Of a stretch of 64,000 bases of DNA, positions 62,962 through 64,000 are shown one piece after another. The translations under genes were made by a program, and so were the position numbers. The notes beneath the pieces are model-generated. The model saw only the letters and a list, made by a program, of their open reading frames with translations, ran no database searches and was not told the origin of the DNA. The stretch is from Monomorium pharaonis (lineage: Eukaryota > Arthropoda > Insecta > Hymenoptera > Formicidae): assembly GCF_013373865.1 (NCBI RefSeq), contig NC_050467.1:18560996-18624995 (forward strand), written 5' to 3'. Every line of letters starts with the position of its first letter. Position 1 is the first letter of the stretch.

Positions 62962-64000
62962 AAATCCGTGTTGTTTTATTATTTCTCGTGACAAAGAATG
63001 TGATCAAAGAATTCTCAAGATATATCATGCAAAAGAGACTATCTTTTTCTAATAATTTTTTCACGGTAGCAATATTTTGTACTGTGTTGCCGTACCCCGC
63101 CATGCTTTATAAAAAATAAAAAAAGAAACGAATACATATTGTTACGAATAACGGCAGCATTAACTAGGCTTTTATACAGAGAATTTATGTCATATCCTTG
63201 TATTAATGCGAAAAAGATACAGGGCATAGTAATTCGTAATTTGCACTTGTGCAACGTTTATTTATTTCCGATGGACTACAGCGCGATGACCGGTGCATCG
63301 CAGCTGGGAGGCTCTTTTCAGTGTTCATTATGTTTGTAAGCACAATGTTATTTAGTATTAACAATGTGGAAGAAAAATCATGTGCCTCCGTGGCTTTTCT
63401 GTATTATATATATATATATGCCTTTAAGAATTGTCAAATATATGGTCTAAAAATATTTACATAAGTATTTTGTATGTACACCCTAAATGGTGATGGTAGT
63501 ATCACAATGATAGAAAGTGATGTAGTCTTGCAGAACGGGTATACCACTTATCTTGACCAGACATCACATACACTTTCACTCTCGGTAAAAACTTCACATA
63601 AAAATTTATATAAATATATATAACATATGTCCATATATTGGATGTTTTCGTTCTTTTGCATACTATTATATAAGAAAAATAAGAAAATCAAAATCATAAA
63701 AATTTTTAACATTGATCATGTCATAAAAGTAAAATTTGGAAATAAGAAATAAAAAGCGATATTTTTCTTCATTTAAAACTTTTAATTTGAGTTACGAATT
63801 TGACTTCCTTATATATAAAACATTGTAGAAACTATAACGGTAATTTTACTTCATGTAAAAGAATAAAAAAATAACTCCCATAAAAAAAGAAAATTTTCAA
63901 TAATTTTTAATTTTCTTTATATACGTGTATATATAATATATGTTCGTACGCGCACGCGTGTGTGTGTGTGCGCAATTATATATATTTATATATACTTCTA
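62962..64000 (+). other. DCTN1 3' UTR and downstream DNA
   Basis: An AATAAA at 63115-63120 lies about 155 bases after the stop and is a plausible poly(A) signal. The remainder is AT-rich and ends in a mixed CG/TG alternating run at about 63947-63973. No further gene is supported before the window edge. Confidence 0.5.

Overview
The window looks like nuclear DNA of an insect. The background is AT-rich, exons are more GC-rich, every gene is split by GT-AG introns (many under 200 bp), and there are CA/TG microsatellites and short inverted-repeat elements. A hymenopteran, possibly an ant, would fit; that is inference from base composition and gene structure, not proof. I assembled seven protein-coding genes by joining exons so that reading phase is kept across every junction.

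Layout. 1-9.2 kb: no coding gene; a GC-richer block at about 6.06-7.35 kb may hold promoter or 5' UTR sequence of the next gene. 9.3-23.2 kb (+): a two-pore-domain potassium channel with two alternative 5' modules. One is three exons (9.3-13.4 kb); the other is one very large exon (to 19838). Each encodes its own cytoplasmic N-terminus, first membrane helix, extracellular cap and first pore helix, and both can splice in phase to the same exon at 20942, with the junction inside the first selectivity filter. 25.9-29.1 kb (+): WDR91, an endosome-maturation factor. 29.8-31.9 kb (-): SUPT3H (Spt3), a SAGA subunit, convergent with WDR91. 33.1-37.8 kb (-): a membrane-anchored animal haem peroxidase. 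39.8-44.3 kb (-): a 13-exon gene resembling CCDC142. 45.6-48.2 kb (+): a divergent alpha-tubulin, followed by a decayed partial copy of itself (48.6-49.95 kb) interrupted by a 110-bp MITE. 51.5-53.3 kb (-): PPP1R8/NIPP1. 54.1-63.0 kb (+): dynactin p150-Glued (DCTN1).

Two gene pairs are head to head. The CCDC142-like and alpha-tubulin genes share a 1.35-kb interval with two matches to the RFX X-box consensus, hinting at expression in ciliated sensory neurons or sperm. PPP1R8 and DCTN1 share about 0.76 kb.

Most genes here are conserved housekeeping functions. The most unusual items are the potassium-channel module swap inside a selectivity filter, the X-box pair beside an alpha-tubulin with an atypical tail, and the tubulin pseudogene carrying a MITE with a clean target-site duplication. 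I found no CRISPR array, rRNA, tRNA or autonomous transposon gene.
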